Shown here: positions 1 through 6,101 of the stretch, piece by piece
Numbering within the stretch: position 1 is the stretch's first letter
Layout: each line of letters begins with the position of its first letter
Source: Bacteroidota bacterium
GTDB taxonomy: Bacteria > Bacteroidota > Bacteroidia > Cytophagales > Hymenobacteraceae
Reading direction: 5' to 3'
Assembly: GCA_023424725.1 (NCBI GenBank)
Contig: JAFADQ010000280.1
Coordinates: forward strand, 1 to 9,055
DNA: 9,055 nt
Program-made: the position numbers and the translations under genes
The notes under the pieces: model-generated
What the model was told of the DNA's origin: nothing
Database searches by the model: none
The model's input: only the letters and a program-made list of their open reading frames with translations

Positions 1-1064
1 ATGTGGTTATTCACCACCTGGAAGGCCAGAATTTTAGTGCAGCAGACAAGAAAACCCAGTGGGAGATTTTATCTGCTACGCTTAATACTCTGGAGCAGCC
101 CCCCCTCTACCGCATGGTAGAATTAAACAATGTGGTTAAGCTTAGTTTGTTGCCGGTTGGCAAAACACTTGCAGAATTTACCGATCCGCTGGAGGCCGCT
201 AACCAATTTACCCGAACTTACCTTAGCCGTAGCGGCTTTCAGGAATTATACCAGAAATGGTACCAGAAACTTAGCAAATCGTTGCAGCAATCGTTGCAGT
301 TTATCAACAAAAACGAGGAGCAACTGCACGAGCTGAAATTTGGCAAAAGCTATTCGCAACTGGCAGATGTAATTATGGCCAATCTGCACCAGATTCCGGC
401 AAAAGCAACCGAGGCCACCTTGTTTAATTTTTATACCGGTAAAGAAATAAAAATTAAGCTAAAGCTAAACGAAACTCCACAGAAACTGGCCGAGCGTTAT
501 TACCGGAAAGCCAAACAGCAGCCCGTGCAAATTAGCAGGCTTACAGCGGCCATAAACGCCAAAGAGATAATTGCGCTGCAACTACAGGAAACAGTGAGCG
601 AACTGGAAAAAATTACCGATCTTAAAACACTGAAAACCTTTGTACAGAGGCTGGAAGGGTCAATTAAGGTGGCAGTAGAGCCCAAAACCCAGGTTCCGTT
701 TAAAGTTTACCGGATAATGGATTTTGAGATTTGGGTGGGCCGCAGCGCAAAAAACAACGATATACTTACCCAAAAATTCGCTCACAAAGACGATTTGTGG
801 CTGCATGCAAAAGACGTAGCCGGATCGCATGTGGTGTTGCGGCACAAAGCCGGCAAGCCATTTCCGCAACCCGTGCTGGAAGCAGCTGCCCAACTGGCTG
901 CCTGGCACTCTAAAAGAAAAAACGATTCGCTTTGCCCGGTTTCTTACACCCCTAAAAAGTACGTGCGCAAACGCAAAGGCGCCGCCGATGGCGAGGTGGT
1001 GGTAGAGCGCGAAAAAGTGTTGCTGGTGGTTCCTGCAGATTTGCCGGAGCTATACGTTGAGTAA
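1..1064 (+). CDS. rqcH: RqcH-type NFACT protein, C-terminal part (5' end outside window)
   Basis: This is the bacterial Rqc2/NFACT homologue. In the characterised family it binds 60S/50S-type large subunits carrying a stalled peptidyl-tRNA and drives C-terminal (alanine) tailing in ribosome quality control. The reading frame is open from the left edge, so the N-terminal NFACT-N domain, including the functionally important Asp-Arg pair, lies outside. About 353 residues are visible. Roughly residues 75-235 are helical, charged and coiled-coil-like, with the family segment MANLHQIPAKATEATLFNFY. Residues 239-353 form the NFACT-R (DUF814) domain, recognised by WVGRSAKNNDILTQKFAHKD, LWLHAKDVAGSHVV and YTPKKYVRKRKG. 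The GTG at position 3 is an internal Val codon, not a start. Transcription converges with rlmH 49 bp away, and I see no clear hairpin terminator between them. Identification is by recognised family motifs. Alanine tailing in this organism is inferred from the family. Confidence 0.93.
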   Translation, partial: VVIHHLEGQNFSAADKKTQWEILSATLNTLEQPPLYRMVELNNVVKLSLLPVGKTLAEFTDPLEAANQFTRTYLSRSGFQELYQKWYQKLSKSLQQSLQFINKNEEQLHELKFGKSYSQLADVIMANLHQIPAKATEATLFNFYTGKEIKIKLKLNETPQKLAERYYRKAKQQPVQISRLTAAINAKEIIALQLQETVSELEKITDLKTLKTFVQRLEGSIKVAVEPKTQVPFKVYRIMDFEIWVGRSAKNNDILTQKFAHKDDLWLHAKDVAGSHVVLRHKAGKPFPQPVLEAAAQLAAWHSKRKNDSLCPVSYTPKKYVRKRKGAADGEVVVEREKVLLVVPADLPELYVE

Positions 1065-1113
1065 ATTTTACCTGTTACGCCCTTGTTTTTGGCCGCCGCA
1101 GCTTATTTAACTA

Positions 1114-1587
1114 TTACTCGTGGTGGTATTTTTCGCCTTTCAGAATGGTAAATGCGCGGTAGAGTTGCTCGGTAAAAAACACCCTCACCATTTGGTGCGA
1201 GAGTGTCATTTTAGATAAAGAGAGTTTTGCGTTGGCGCGGTTATACACCTCGTCTGAAAAGCCAAGCGCGCCGCCCACAATAAATACAACCCGTTTGTGG
1301 CCCGCGTTTAAATAATTTTGTATTTGCCCGGCAAACTCAACAGATGTAAAGTGCTTTCCTTTATCATCCAGCAATACCACAAAGTCCGATGGGTGAAGTT
1401 TAGCCAGAATAAGATCGCCTTCTTTTTGTTTCAGCACCGGGCCCGGCAGGTTTTTCACGTTTTTTAACGACTGTATAACCTGTAAATCGAAATTAATGTA
1501 ATGCGAAAGCCGGTTTGCGTAAATATCAATGCCTTTTTGCAGCCAGTCGTCGTCTGTTTTCCCAATTACAAGTAAGGTAAAGTTCAC
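1114..1587 (-). CDS. rlmH: 23S rRNA (pseudouridine1915-N3)-methyltransferase RlmH
   Basis: This SPOUT-class methyltransferase uses S-adenosylmethionine to N3-methylate pseudouridine 1915 in helix 69 of 23S rRNA on assembled 70S ribosomes. It has 157 residues, against about 155-159 for the family. The family landmarks are all present: N-terminal LLVIGKT (residues 5-11), LLDDKG (72-77), the SAM-knot segment FIVGGALGF (102-110), and the conserved C-terminal block SLSKMTLSHQMVRVFFTEQL through YRAFTI to the terminal YHHE. The start is GTG at 1587-1585. It fits because LLVIGKT follows at the usual distance and an in-frame TAA lies just two codons upstream, so no earlier start is possible. No strong Shine-Dalgarno sequence is visible, as is usual for Bacteroidetes. 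The gene lies downstream of tRNA-Leu on the same strand, but a hairpin terminator separates them, so it probably has its own promoter in the short gap. Confidence 0.97.
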   Translation of the reverse strand: MNFTLLVIGKTDDDWLQKGIDIYANRLSHYINFDLQVIQSLKNVKNLPGPVLKQKEGDLILAKLHPSDFVVLLDDKGKHFTSVEFAGQIQNYLNAGHKRVVFIVGGALGFSDEVYNRANAKLSLSKMTLSHQMVRVFFTEQLYRAFTILKGEKYHHE

Positions 1588-1625
1588 GTATTATATTTTC
1601 CGGATCTGGTTAAAATTAAAGGTAA

Positions 1626-1653
1626 TAAAAAAGCCCCGCATTGCTGCAGGGCT
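1626..1653 (-). terminator. Intrinsic terminator of tRNA-Leu
   Basis: On the minus strand the hairpin AGCCC/GGGCT, extended by a short GCA/TGC helix across one mismatch (1632-1653), is followed directly by a run of six T (1627-1632), then ATT. It begins about ten bases after the tRNA 3' end and lies before rlmH, so it should end the tRNA transcript. Confidence 0.75.
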
Positions 1654-1663
1654 CAATTTTATG

Positions 1664-1746
1664 TGCGCGCGGGGAGACTCGAACTCCCATGCCCAGAAGG
1701 CACCACCCCCTCAAGATGGCGTGTCTACCAATTTCACCACGTGCGC
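1664..1746 (-). tRNA. tRNA-Leu (anticodon GAG)
   Basis: The 83-nt minus-strand sequence folds as a class II (long variable arm) tRNA. It shows acceptor GCGCACG/CGCGCGC, T8, D stem GTG/CAC with a loop containing TTGGTAGA, anticodon stem CCATC/GGTGG around loop TTGAGGG (anticodon GAG, reading CUC/CUU), variable arm TGCC-TTCTG-GGCA, T stem GGGAG/CTCCC with loop TTCGAGT, and discriminator A73 as expected for leucine. The 3' CCA is not encoded (the gene reads ACA), so it must be added by tRNA nucleotidyltransferase. The oddity is an A5-C68 mismatch in the acceptor stem (positions 1742 and 1669); all other acceptor pairs are Watson-Crick. Confidence 0.95.
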
Positions 1747-1800
1747 GGCTGGCAACCAAAATTAACAAACAAAATAGCTTTGCTAACCCTTTTTGCGGCA

Positions 1801-1831
1801 CAAATGTACGGCAAATTATGCTCTCTGCCAA
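1801..1831 (-). promoter_or_regulatory. Putative Bacteroidetes-type promoter for tRNA-Leu
   Basis: On the minus strand TACATTTG (1801-1808) matches the Bacteroidetes -7 consensus TAnnTTTG exactly. TTGG (1828-1831) lies 19 bases upstream, where the TTTG -33 element is expected. Transcription would start a few bases downstream and give a leader of about 50 nt before the tRNA. This is a pattern match only. Confidence 0.45.
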
Positions 1832-1957
1832 CAGTAGCGCCCCTGCATTTGGTTTCTTTTCCGCGAAAATACTGGCTAAATTTGGAGTTCCGGACCGGGC
1901 CGGCGCCCAACACTCTGCTTCCGGATTTTTATCCTGATTAATACGGTAAAAGTAATA

Positions 1958-2851
1958 ATGAATGAATTAGAAGACGGCGTGCACAAAGCCTACAGCCTTA
2001 TTTCTTATAAGCTGCAAAAATGGATGCACGACCTGATAGAAATGCTGCCGAATTTTATTGTTGCCATACTTATGCTGGCAGTTTTTATGATTACGGCGCG
2101 CACTATTACAAGAGTTACCATTACTCTTCTGGGGCGCATTTCCAGCAATTTCGCCATTAACAGGCTCATTGGGTCGTCTATTTATTTCACCATTTTGCTG
2201 GTGGGAATTTTCGTGGCGCTGGGCGTGCTTAACCTAGACAAAACGGTTACCTCGTTGCTTGCCGGTGCGGGTATTATAGGTTTGGTGCTGGGCTTTGCCT
2301 TTCAGGATATAGCGGCAAATTTTATGTCGGGCATTTTAATTGCCGTTAAAAAACCCTTCTTCCCCGGCGATTTTATTCAATCCGGACAAACTATTGGCAC
2401 TGTAGACAGCATGAACCTCTACAACTCCATCATCAGAACAGAGCAGGGGCAGTTTGTGGTAATTCCTAATAAACAGTTGTTTCAGAATGCTATTACCAAT
2501 TACAGTACCTACGGCAAGCGCCGCATAGATATTGTTATAAATGTGCGGTTTACCGAAAACCTGAACAAAGTAGAAAGCACAGTAAAAGAAGCGATACAAA
2601 AAATAGAGTACCTGGATAAAACCCGGGAAATAGAATTTTTTTACAAAGAATACGGCACCAGCTCCATCTCTTTCGAGGCCCGCTACTGGATAGTATTCAC
2701 CAACAAGCAAACAGATTTCCTGCGTGCGCAAAGCGATGGAATCCGCAATATTCAGGAAGCGTTTAAAGAGCAGGGCATAGTGGTGCCATTCCCTATTCAA
2801 ACGGTTTTTTTAAACCAAAACGGCGCACAAATTCCAGCGCTAAAACAATAG
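1958..2851 (+). CDS. MscS-family small-conductance mechanosensitive channel
   Basis: This inner-membrane channel belongs to a family that opens under membrane tension and releases small solutes on osmotic downshock. It has 297 residues, close to E. coli MscS (286). After a short amphipathic N-terminus come TM1 (about 32-50), TM2 (72-92) and pore-lining TM3 (about 97-128). TM3 has the Gly/Ala-rich run AGAGIIGLVLGFAFQDIAAN, then FMSGILIAVKKPFFPGDFI. The MscS beta domain follows with IGTVDSMNLYNSIIRT and the hallmark FVVIPNKQLF (166-175), then the alpha/beta cytoplasmic vestibule domain to the end. The ATG start has an A-rich upstream region and no clear Shine-Dalgarno sequence. The gene is transcribed alone and divergently from tRNA-Leu, and it converges on the small gene to its right. 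I leave the symbol blank because the family has several paralogues in most Bacteroidetes. Confidence 0.95.
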   Translation: MNELEDGVHKAYSLISYKLQKWMHDLIEMLPNFIVAILMLAVFMITARTITRVTITLLGRISSNFAINRLIGSSIYFTILLVGIFVALGVLNLDKTVTSLLAGAGIIGLVLGFAFQDIAANFMSGILIAVKKPFFPGDFIQSGQTIGTVDSMNLYNSIIRTEQGQFVVIPNKQLFQNAITNYSTYGKRRIDIVINVRFTENLNKVESTVKEAIQKIEYLDKTREIEFFYKEYGTSSISFEARYWIVFTNKQTDFLRAQSDGIRNIQEAFKEQGIVVPFPIQTVFLNQNGAQIPALKQ

Positions 2852-2893
2852 CAATATTACTTTCTAAAGAAAGAGAAATACCCTGCGACGGCC

Positions 2894-2914
2894 AAAAAAA
2901 TGGCTGTTGCAGCC
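2894..2914 (-). terminator. Intrinsic terminator of the small CxxC protein gene
   Basis: On the minus strand a 5-bp stem GGCTG/CAGCC with a CAA loop (2902-2914) is followed by A and seven T (2894-2900). It lies 17 bases after the stop codon at 2931. The stem is short, so confidence is moderate. Confidence 0.5.
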
Positions 2915-2930
2915 CAAACACACAGTTGTT

Positions 2931-3227
2931 TTAGTTACTGTGCACCAGTAAATTCTGCTCCAGAAATTCGGCCTGACGGCTGTTTAAAGGCTCCAGCACA
3001 ATTCCCTTAATGCCTTTAGAAGAATCTATTGCATACACTATAGTGCAATTTTTAGGGCTGCCTGCGCTATCGAATTTATGAATCTCGGCCACGTTAAACT
3101 CACCGGGTTGCAGCGTAGTAAAAGCCTCTTCACATTCTATACAGCTTCCGTTTAAGCTAAAATCGTACACAAACCCTCGCTTCTGTAGGTCTGCAAGAGC
3201 TGATTCCGGTGTTTTGTAGTGGTTCAT
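2931..3227 (-). CDS. Small conserved CxxC protein (Bacteroidetes family, function unknown)
   Basis: This 98-residue cytoplasmic protein starts MNHYKTPESALADLQKRGF and contains CIEC (Cys29 and Cys32), PGEFNVAEIHKFD and YAIDSSKGIKGIVLEP. It resembles a small Bacteroidetes family (pattern: ALxDLKKRGYxxDF, then CxxC, then a DEVYRFEG-like and YAISSxxGxKG-like segment). From memory, that family is often labelled phosphoribosylpyrophosphate synthetase in databases. None of the PRPP synthetase catalytic motifs is present, and the protein is far too short, so that name should not be carried over. The frame is open upstream to an ATG at 3287. I chose the ATG at 3227 because the additional 20 residues look unlike the family, while this start puts the conserved region right at the N-terminus. 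The CxxC could bind metal or form a disulfide, but no other ligand set is visible. It has its own terminator and converges with the mscS gene. Confidence 0.8.
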   Translation of the reverse strand: MNHYKTPESALADLQKRGFVYDFSLNGSCIECEEAFTTLQPGEFNVAEIHKFDSAGSPKNCTIVYAIDSSKGIKGIVLEPLNSRQAEFLEQNLLVHSN

Positions 3228-3501
3228 AATCGATAAAAGTATAGAAGGTGAAAAATAACTACTCACAATTTTTGGCAGGCTCTGCAAAACCGGCGTTTTC
3301 TTTTCCGGGCAAAAGCCAAAGGGGCTAATTTTCCTGCAAAGAATTAATAACGGAATAATGTAATTTGAAGTTTTCTATATATAAAAAATATTAGTTATTT
3401 TTTTCATCCTTTCTATAAACTTCCTAATTCTGCCGTAATATATAAAACTTTATTAATTAATGTCACAAAACATATTCTAATAAATATATATAAATTTTTA
3501 T

Positions 3502-4152
3502 ATGAATTTATCGGAAGATATAAAAAAATACAGCATCAGGTTTGTGCCTTTGGGCAATTCTTTAACCATTGGCCACGGTGCGGGCAAGGGCCAGAGCTGG
3601 CCAGATCTGTTGGTACATCAGCTCAAAAAACTGGGACTGGATATAACGCTGCTCGATAATCCTGCCCGCTCTGGCTGGACCAGCCAATTAACACTCGATC
3701 ATGAAGTACCCGTTTTCGAAAGCCTTGATGTAAATTTCGGTTCGCTGTTGATAGGCGCCAACGACATGGCCAAAGGCGTAGATCTGAAGGTTTTTAAACG
3801 AAATTATTCTGAAATATTAGACCGGATGCAGAAAAAGCTACCGCAGCCCGACCAGCTGTTTTTGCTTAACCTGCCCGATTTTGCCTTTACTCCTGCCGCC
3901 CGTAAATACAGCGGCCAATTGCACATAGAGCCTTACCTAAAAGCATTTAACGATTTTATAGAAGAGCAAGCCAGTGCCAGGAATTTAGAATTGGTAGATC
4001 TGCATTCGCTAACCCAACAGCTTGGCCCCAATCCTGCGCTATACACCTGGGACGGTTTGCACCCATCTGCCAAAGGTTACACCGAGTGGGAAAAGGCAAT
4101 TAGGCCGGTAGCGCTAAAAGTATTAGAGAAAGCTGTAGCAACAAAAAAATAG
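3502..4152 (+). CDS. SGNH/GDSL-type hydrolase (lipase/esterase-like), cytoplasmic
   Basis: This 216-residue protein carries all blocks of the SGNH hydrolase fold. Block I is PLGNSLTIG with the nucleophile Ser20 (Asp of GDSL replaced by Asn, as in many members). Block II is the Gly58 region (RSGWTS), block III is GAND (85-88, Asn87 for the oxyanion hole), and block V is DGLHP (184-188) with catalytic Asp184 and His187. The family hydrolyses ester or thioester bonds of lipids, acylated sugars and similar compounds; the substrate cannot be read from the sequence. There is no signal peptide or membrane segment, so it should act in the cytoplasm. The upstream 214 bp are very AT-rich and hold the promoter region shared with the divergent small gene. 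A hairpin overlaps the stop codon, and a 140-bp inverted-repeat element follows 30 bp later. Confidence 0.92.
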   Translation: MNLSEDIKKYSIRFVPLGNSLTIGHGAGKGQSWPDLLVHQLKKLGLDITLLDNPARSGWTSQLTLDHEVPVFESLDVNFGSLLIGANDMAKGVDLKVFKRNYSEILDRMQKKLPQPDQLFLLNLPDFAFTPAARKYSGQLHIEPYLKAFNDFIEEQASARNLELVDLHSLTQQLGPNPALYTWDGLHPSAKGYTEWEKAIRPVALKVLEKAVATKK

Positions 4153-4176
4153 CCCTTCGCGCAGGAAGAGCTATTT
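4147..4176 (+). terminator. Hairpin terminator overlapping the hydrolase stop codon
   Basis: AAATAGC (4147-4153) pairs with GCTATTT (4170-4176). After one mismatch CTTC (4155-4158) pairs with GAAG (4165-4168) around a 6-base loop. The stop codon TAG lies in the left arm. The T-tract is weak (the stem's own TTT, then CTAATT), but the preceding A-run makes the hairpin potentially bidirectional. Confidence 0.55.
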
Positions 4177-4227
4177 CTAATTAAGTATCTGGACATATTT
4201 ACTTTAACTAAAATACCAAAGTCTGCC

Positions 4228-4251
4228 CACGTCAGTGTCCTCACTGACGTG
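4228..4251. repeat. REP-like palindrome 1
   Basis: This is a perfect 10-bp stem (CACGTCAGTG with CACTGACGTG) around the loop TCCT, inside the inverted-repeat element. Confidence 0.85.
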
Positions 4252-4258
4252 CACCTAA

Positions 4259-4282
4259 AGCGTCAGTGAGGACACTGACGCT
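4259..4282. repeat. REP-like palindrome 2, inverted copy of palindrome 1
   Basis: This is a perfect 10-bp stem (AGCGTCAGTG with CACTGACGCT) around the loop AGGA. The core 4261-4280 is the exact reverse complement of 4230-4249. Confidence 0.85.
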
Positions 4283-4390
4283 GGCAACGGTTAGTTTAAT
4301 ATAAATGTGTCCATATACTTACTACCTCTTTGCTGAGATAGCCAAGCAATTTTAATTGCCGGCAAATTACGTTAACCAGCTAAAAGGTTT

Positions 4391-5122
4391 TTAATGTAAA
4401 CCGGTAACAAGCTCAACACAGGTAATTCTGGCAGGGCTAATAGATATAACTCCGTCTGGAATGGCAAGGCAAACATAAACAGAATCGTATCGGTTATCGG
4501 GCTGCATTAGCTCATACCCAATTTTATATTGCTGGCCGTGCTGTGGCGCTGGCATGTTTACTAAACTTTCCCATGGTTGCAGGTGGGTTCCGTCGGCTAG
4601 TTTAAAATACATTTCGCCCCAAACACCGAAACCGCACAGCATATCATCGGCAGTAACCAGTACAGAGCATTGGTTAGAGGGCGGGCTTTGCACCTGCCGC
4701 AAACAGGCTACATGTATTGCGGCCGTGGGCGTAGGAACCAGCGCCTGGCACACAATTACAGAGTCGAAACGGCTATCGCGGGTAACCTCCTGGTAATTAA
4801 TTTTCAGCCGCTGCCCATCTTGCGGCGTAAAAATCACATCAGATGACCAGGGTTGAAGGTAATCGCCGTTATCGAGCTGTAACCAGTACGCGCCATAAAC
4901 TCCTACCCCGCAACCGGTAAATCGAACGGTTACATAAGTATCAGGAGTGCAGTGAGATGTAGAATCGTGTGGCGGGCAAATTACAGGTTCGGGCCAGATT
5001 GTTGGCGTTACATCGTCTTTCGTACAGCTAAACATAGCCATTGAGGAAACGGCTGCAAATACTACCGCCAAAAGCTTTCCGGCGGCAATATTTTTAAATG
5101 GTTTTAACAAATTAAATTTCAT
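4391..5122 (-). CDS. Lipoprotein with two tandem copies of an unrecognised domain, probably surface-exposed
   Basis: I do not recognise the domain. The 243-residue protein has a lipoprotein signal peptide (hydrophobic 17-31, lipobox-like MFSC, acylated Cys33). It is followed by TKDD, which fits the lipoprotein export signal (K followed by two acidic residues just after the Cys) that sends Bacteroidetes lipoproteins to the cell surface. Residues about 63-144 and 153-239 are two copies of one domain. Each has Cys-Gly near its start, a G-W/Y-containing strand, the motif DGxxLQPW or DNGDYLQPW, then GQxxKIxY, then (R-F/Y)DSVxVC, and a Cys near the end (C71/C125/C140 against C163/C218/C235). The aromatic/beta-rich pattern suggests an extracellular beta domain with disulfides, but no function can be assigned. 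The next gene upstream encodes a paralogue with one copy. Start: ATG at 5122, directly before the signal peptide. No convincing terminator follows it; the inverted-repeat element lies about 70 bp beyond the stop. Confidence 0.85.
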   Translation of the reverse strand: MKFNLLKPFKNIAAGKLLAVVFAAVSSMAMFSCTKDDVTPTIWPEPVICPPHDSTSHCTPDTYVTVRFTGCGVGVYGAYWLQLDNGDYLQPWSSDVIFTPQDGQRLKINYQEVTRDSRFDSVIVCQALVPTPTAAIHVACLRQVQSPPSNQCSVLVTADDMLCGFGVWGEMYFKLADGTHLQPWESLVNMPAPQHGQQYKIGYELMQPDNRYDSVYVCLAIPDGVISISPARITCVELVTGLH

Positions 5123-5310
5123 GATTGTGTAAAATAGTGTTGTTGTGTTTTAGGTCTCACCTTATTAGCTGCAGCACTTCTAAAGTTTGCATGTATAGAC
5201 CAGAGAAAATTTACAAACGTTGCAAATTCCCTACAATTTTTTCTTTCCGCAACCTGCAACAGCCAAAAAAACGGCCAGTACAGCACAACCAAAAAATTAA
5301 AACAGCATTT

Positions 5311-5343
5311 AAAACAAAAAAGCCCTGCTGATGGGCAGGGCTT
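5311..5343 (-). terminator. Intrinsic terminator of the single-domain lipoprotein gene
   Basis: A 9-bp perfect stem AAGCCCTGC/GCAGGGCTT (5320-5328 with 5335-5343) has a 6-base loop. On the minus strand the stem's last two T run into TTTTTGTTTT (5311-5320). It lies 24 bases after the stop codon. It separates the two lipoprotein genes transcriptionally. Confidence 0.85.
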
Positions 5344-5367
5344 AGAGTAATTTTTTAAAGAGCTTAA

Positions 5368-5886
5368 TTATTCGGTAAGAGATAATATCCGGGTTGTATA
5401 GCCGCCATCAAAATCGCCGGGAACACCTAAGCATACAACTTCGCCGTCGGTGTTAAACCGGTTATTGCCTGGTATAATCTGGTAAGATACTTTTAAAATT
5501 TGGCCTAATTCAAGATTCTTGTCTACCATGGTTTCGTACGGAAGTAAGTAAATCCCATTATCGGCCGGGCTGTTTGTAAACCTGAAAACAATGCCAGGAT
5601 ATATAGTACGAATGCACTCAGCATCTACTAACTCAATTTCGGCGGTATAAATGGCAGGGTCGTAACTTGCCGAGGCATCCATAATAATATCTCCCTGTTC
5701 TGATAACCGAACATTGTATGGCGGTGCTGTTTGGCTTTCGGTGGCGGGTGCTATATTTTCTGTAGTGCAGCCTGAAAAGGCAAACAGTAGCATCACGGGC
5801 ATTATAAGCCTTAAAAGCCATCGGCGCCCCATTTTCGTTCGGTGTTTAACAATAAATTCTGATGGGTTTAGTATATACGTTTTCAT
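5368..5886 (-). CDS. Lipoprotein, paralogue of the neighbouring two-domain lipoprotein
   Basis: This 172-residue protein has a lipoprotein signal peptide (hydrophobic WLLRLIMPVMLLFAFSGC, lipobox FSGC, Cys40). The sequence after the Cys, TTENIAP, lacks the KDD-like export signal of its neighbour. Residues about 82-172 align with each repeat of the neighbour: GIVFRFT with GEMYFKL, YLLPYETMV with HLQPWESLV, GQILKVSYQIIPGNNRF with GQQYKIGYELMQPDNRY, and EVVCLGVP with VYVCLAIP. Function is unknown. The start is uncertain. The frame is open to an ATG at 5922, and a further ATG at 5832 would still leave a complete 22-residue signal peptide. I chose 5886 because its MKTYILNP resembles the paralogue's MKFNLLKP. 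A strong terminator after the gene argues against cotranscription with the neighbour. Confidence 0.82.
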   Translation of the reverse strand: MKTYILNPSEFIVKHRTKMGRRWLLRLIMPVMLLFAFSGCTTENIAPATESQTAPPYNVRLSEQGDIIMDASASYDPAIYTAEIELVDAECIRTIYPGIVFRFTNSPADNGIYLLPYETMVDKNLELGQILKVSYQIIPGNNRFNTDGEVVCLGVPGDFDGGYTTRILSLTE

Positions 5887-6049
5887 CGTTCTAGTCAGTT
5901 TCGTAAACCAGCTACTTACCAATTCGCCGGAAAGGATTTTATTTACGACAAAATAGATGTAAAGATTAATTTTATTGCATTATTTACAGTGTAAAATATA
6001 TAATAATTATATATTCAAGTTGCATTTAATTTTTACTCTTCAAAAAGGC

Positions 6050-6080
6050 AAAAAAAATAGCCTCCGCTTCCGGAGGCTAT
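6050..6080 (-). terminator. Intrinsic terminator of the SecB-like gene
   Basis: A perfect 10-bp stem ATAGCCTCCG/CGGAGGCTAT (6057-6066 with 6071-6080) has a 4-base loop. On the minus strand it is followed by an unbroken T run (6050-6057). It lies 21 bases after the stop codon. Confidence 0.92.
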
Positions 6081-6101
6081 CTTCGTTACTCATTTATTTA
6101 A

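Larger units (their letters stand above)
4182..4321. mobile_element. 140-bp inverted-repeat element (MITE/BIME-like)
   Basis: The outer arms 4182-4207 and 4296-4321 are inverted repeats matching at 22 of 26 positions (start TAAGTAT, then TGGACA and ATTTA); the match continues for five more bases after a one-base shift. Inside lie two perfect 10-bp-stem hairpins, 4228-4251 (loop TCCT) and 4259-4282 (loop AGGA). Their 20-base cores are exact reverse complements of each other. The element has no coding capacity. Both ends are TA, which would fit a TA target duplication as made by IS630/Tc1-mariner-type transposases. The paired hairpins also resemble REP doublets (BIMEs) mobilised by RAYT transposases. 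No transposase is present here, so it would be non-autonomous. It sits between convergent genes and could also act as a transcription barrier for both. What is seen is the symmetry; mobility is inferred. Confidence 0.6.

Noticed and set aside
1775..1782. TAGCTTTG on the plus strand as a promoter for the MscS gene
   Set aside because: The -7 match is exact, but no TTTG-like -33 element lies at the right distance and the leader would be about 170 nt.
1616..1941. Several open frames of 70-98 codons on both strands around 1530-1940
   Set aside because: They run through the tRNA-Leu gene and its terminator or promoter and show no protein-family pattern.
2336..2800. 154-codon open frame antisense to the MscS gene
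   Set aside because: The sense frame has clear MscS motifs along its whole length; the antisense product shows no recognisable features.
3228..3287. 20-residue N-terminal extension of the small CxxC protein
   Set aside because: It is open but looks like random hydrophobic sequence and is not expected in the family; ATG at 3227 is the better start.
4228..4282. CRISPR-like reading of the two palindromic repeats
   Set aside because: There are only two copies, in inverted orientation with an 11-base gap; CRISPR repeats are direct and regularly spaced by about 30 bases or more.
4338..4364. Palindrome GCAATTTTAATTGC after the two-domain lipoprotein gene as a terminator
   Set aside because: The stem is short and AT-rich, and no T-tract follows on the minus strand.
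5125..5331. 68-residue open frame on the plus strand between the two lipoprotein genes
   Set aside because: It is Lys/Cys-rich without recognisable motifs, runs into the terminator hairpin of the minus-strand gene and lies over that intergenic gap. It looks like a chance frame.
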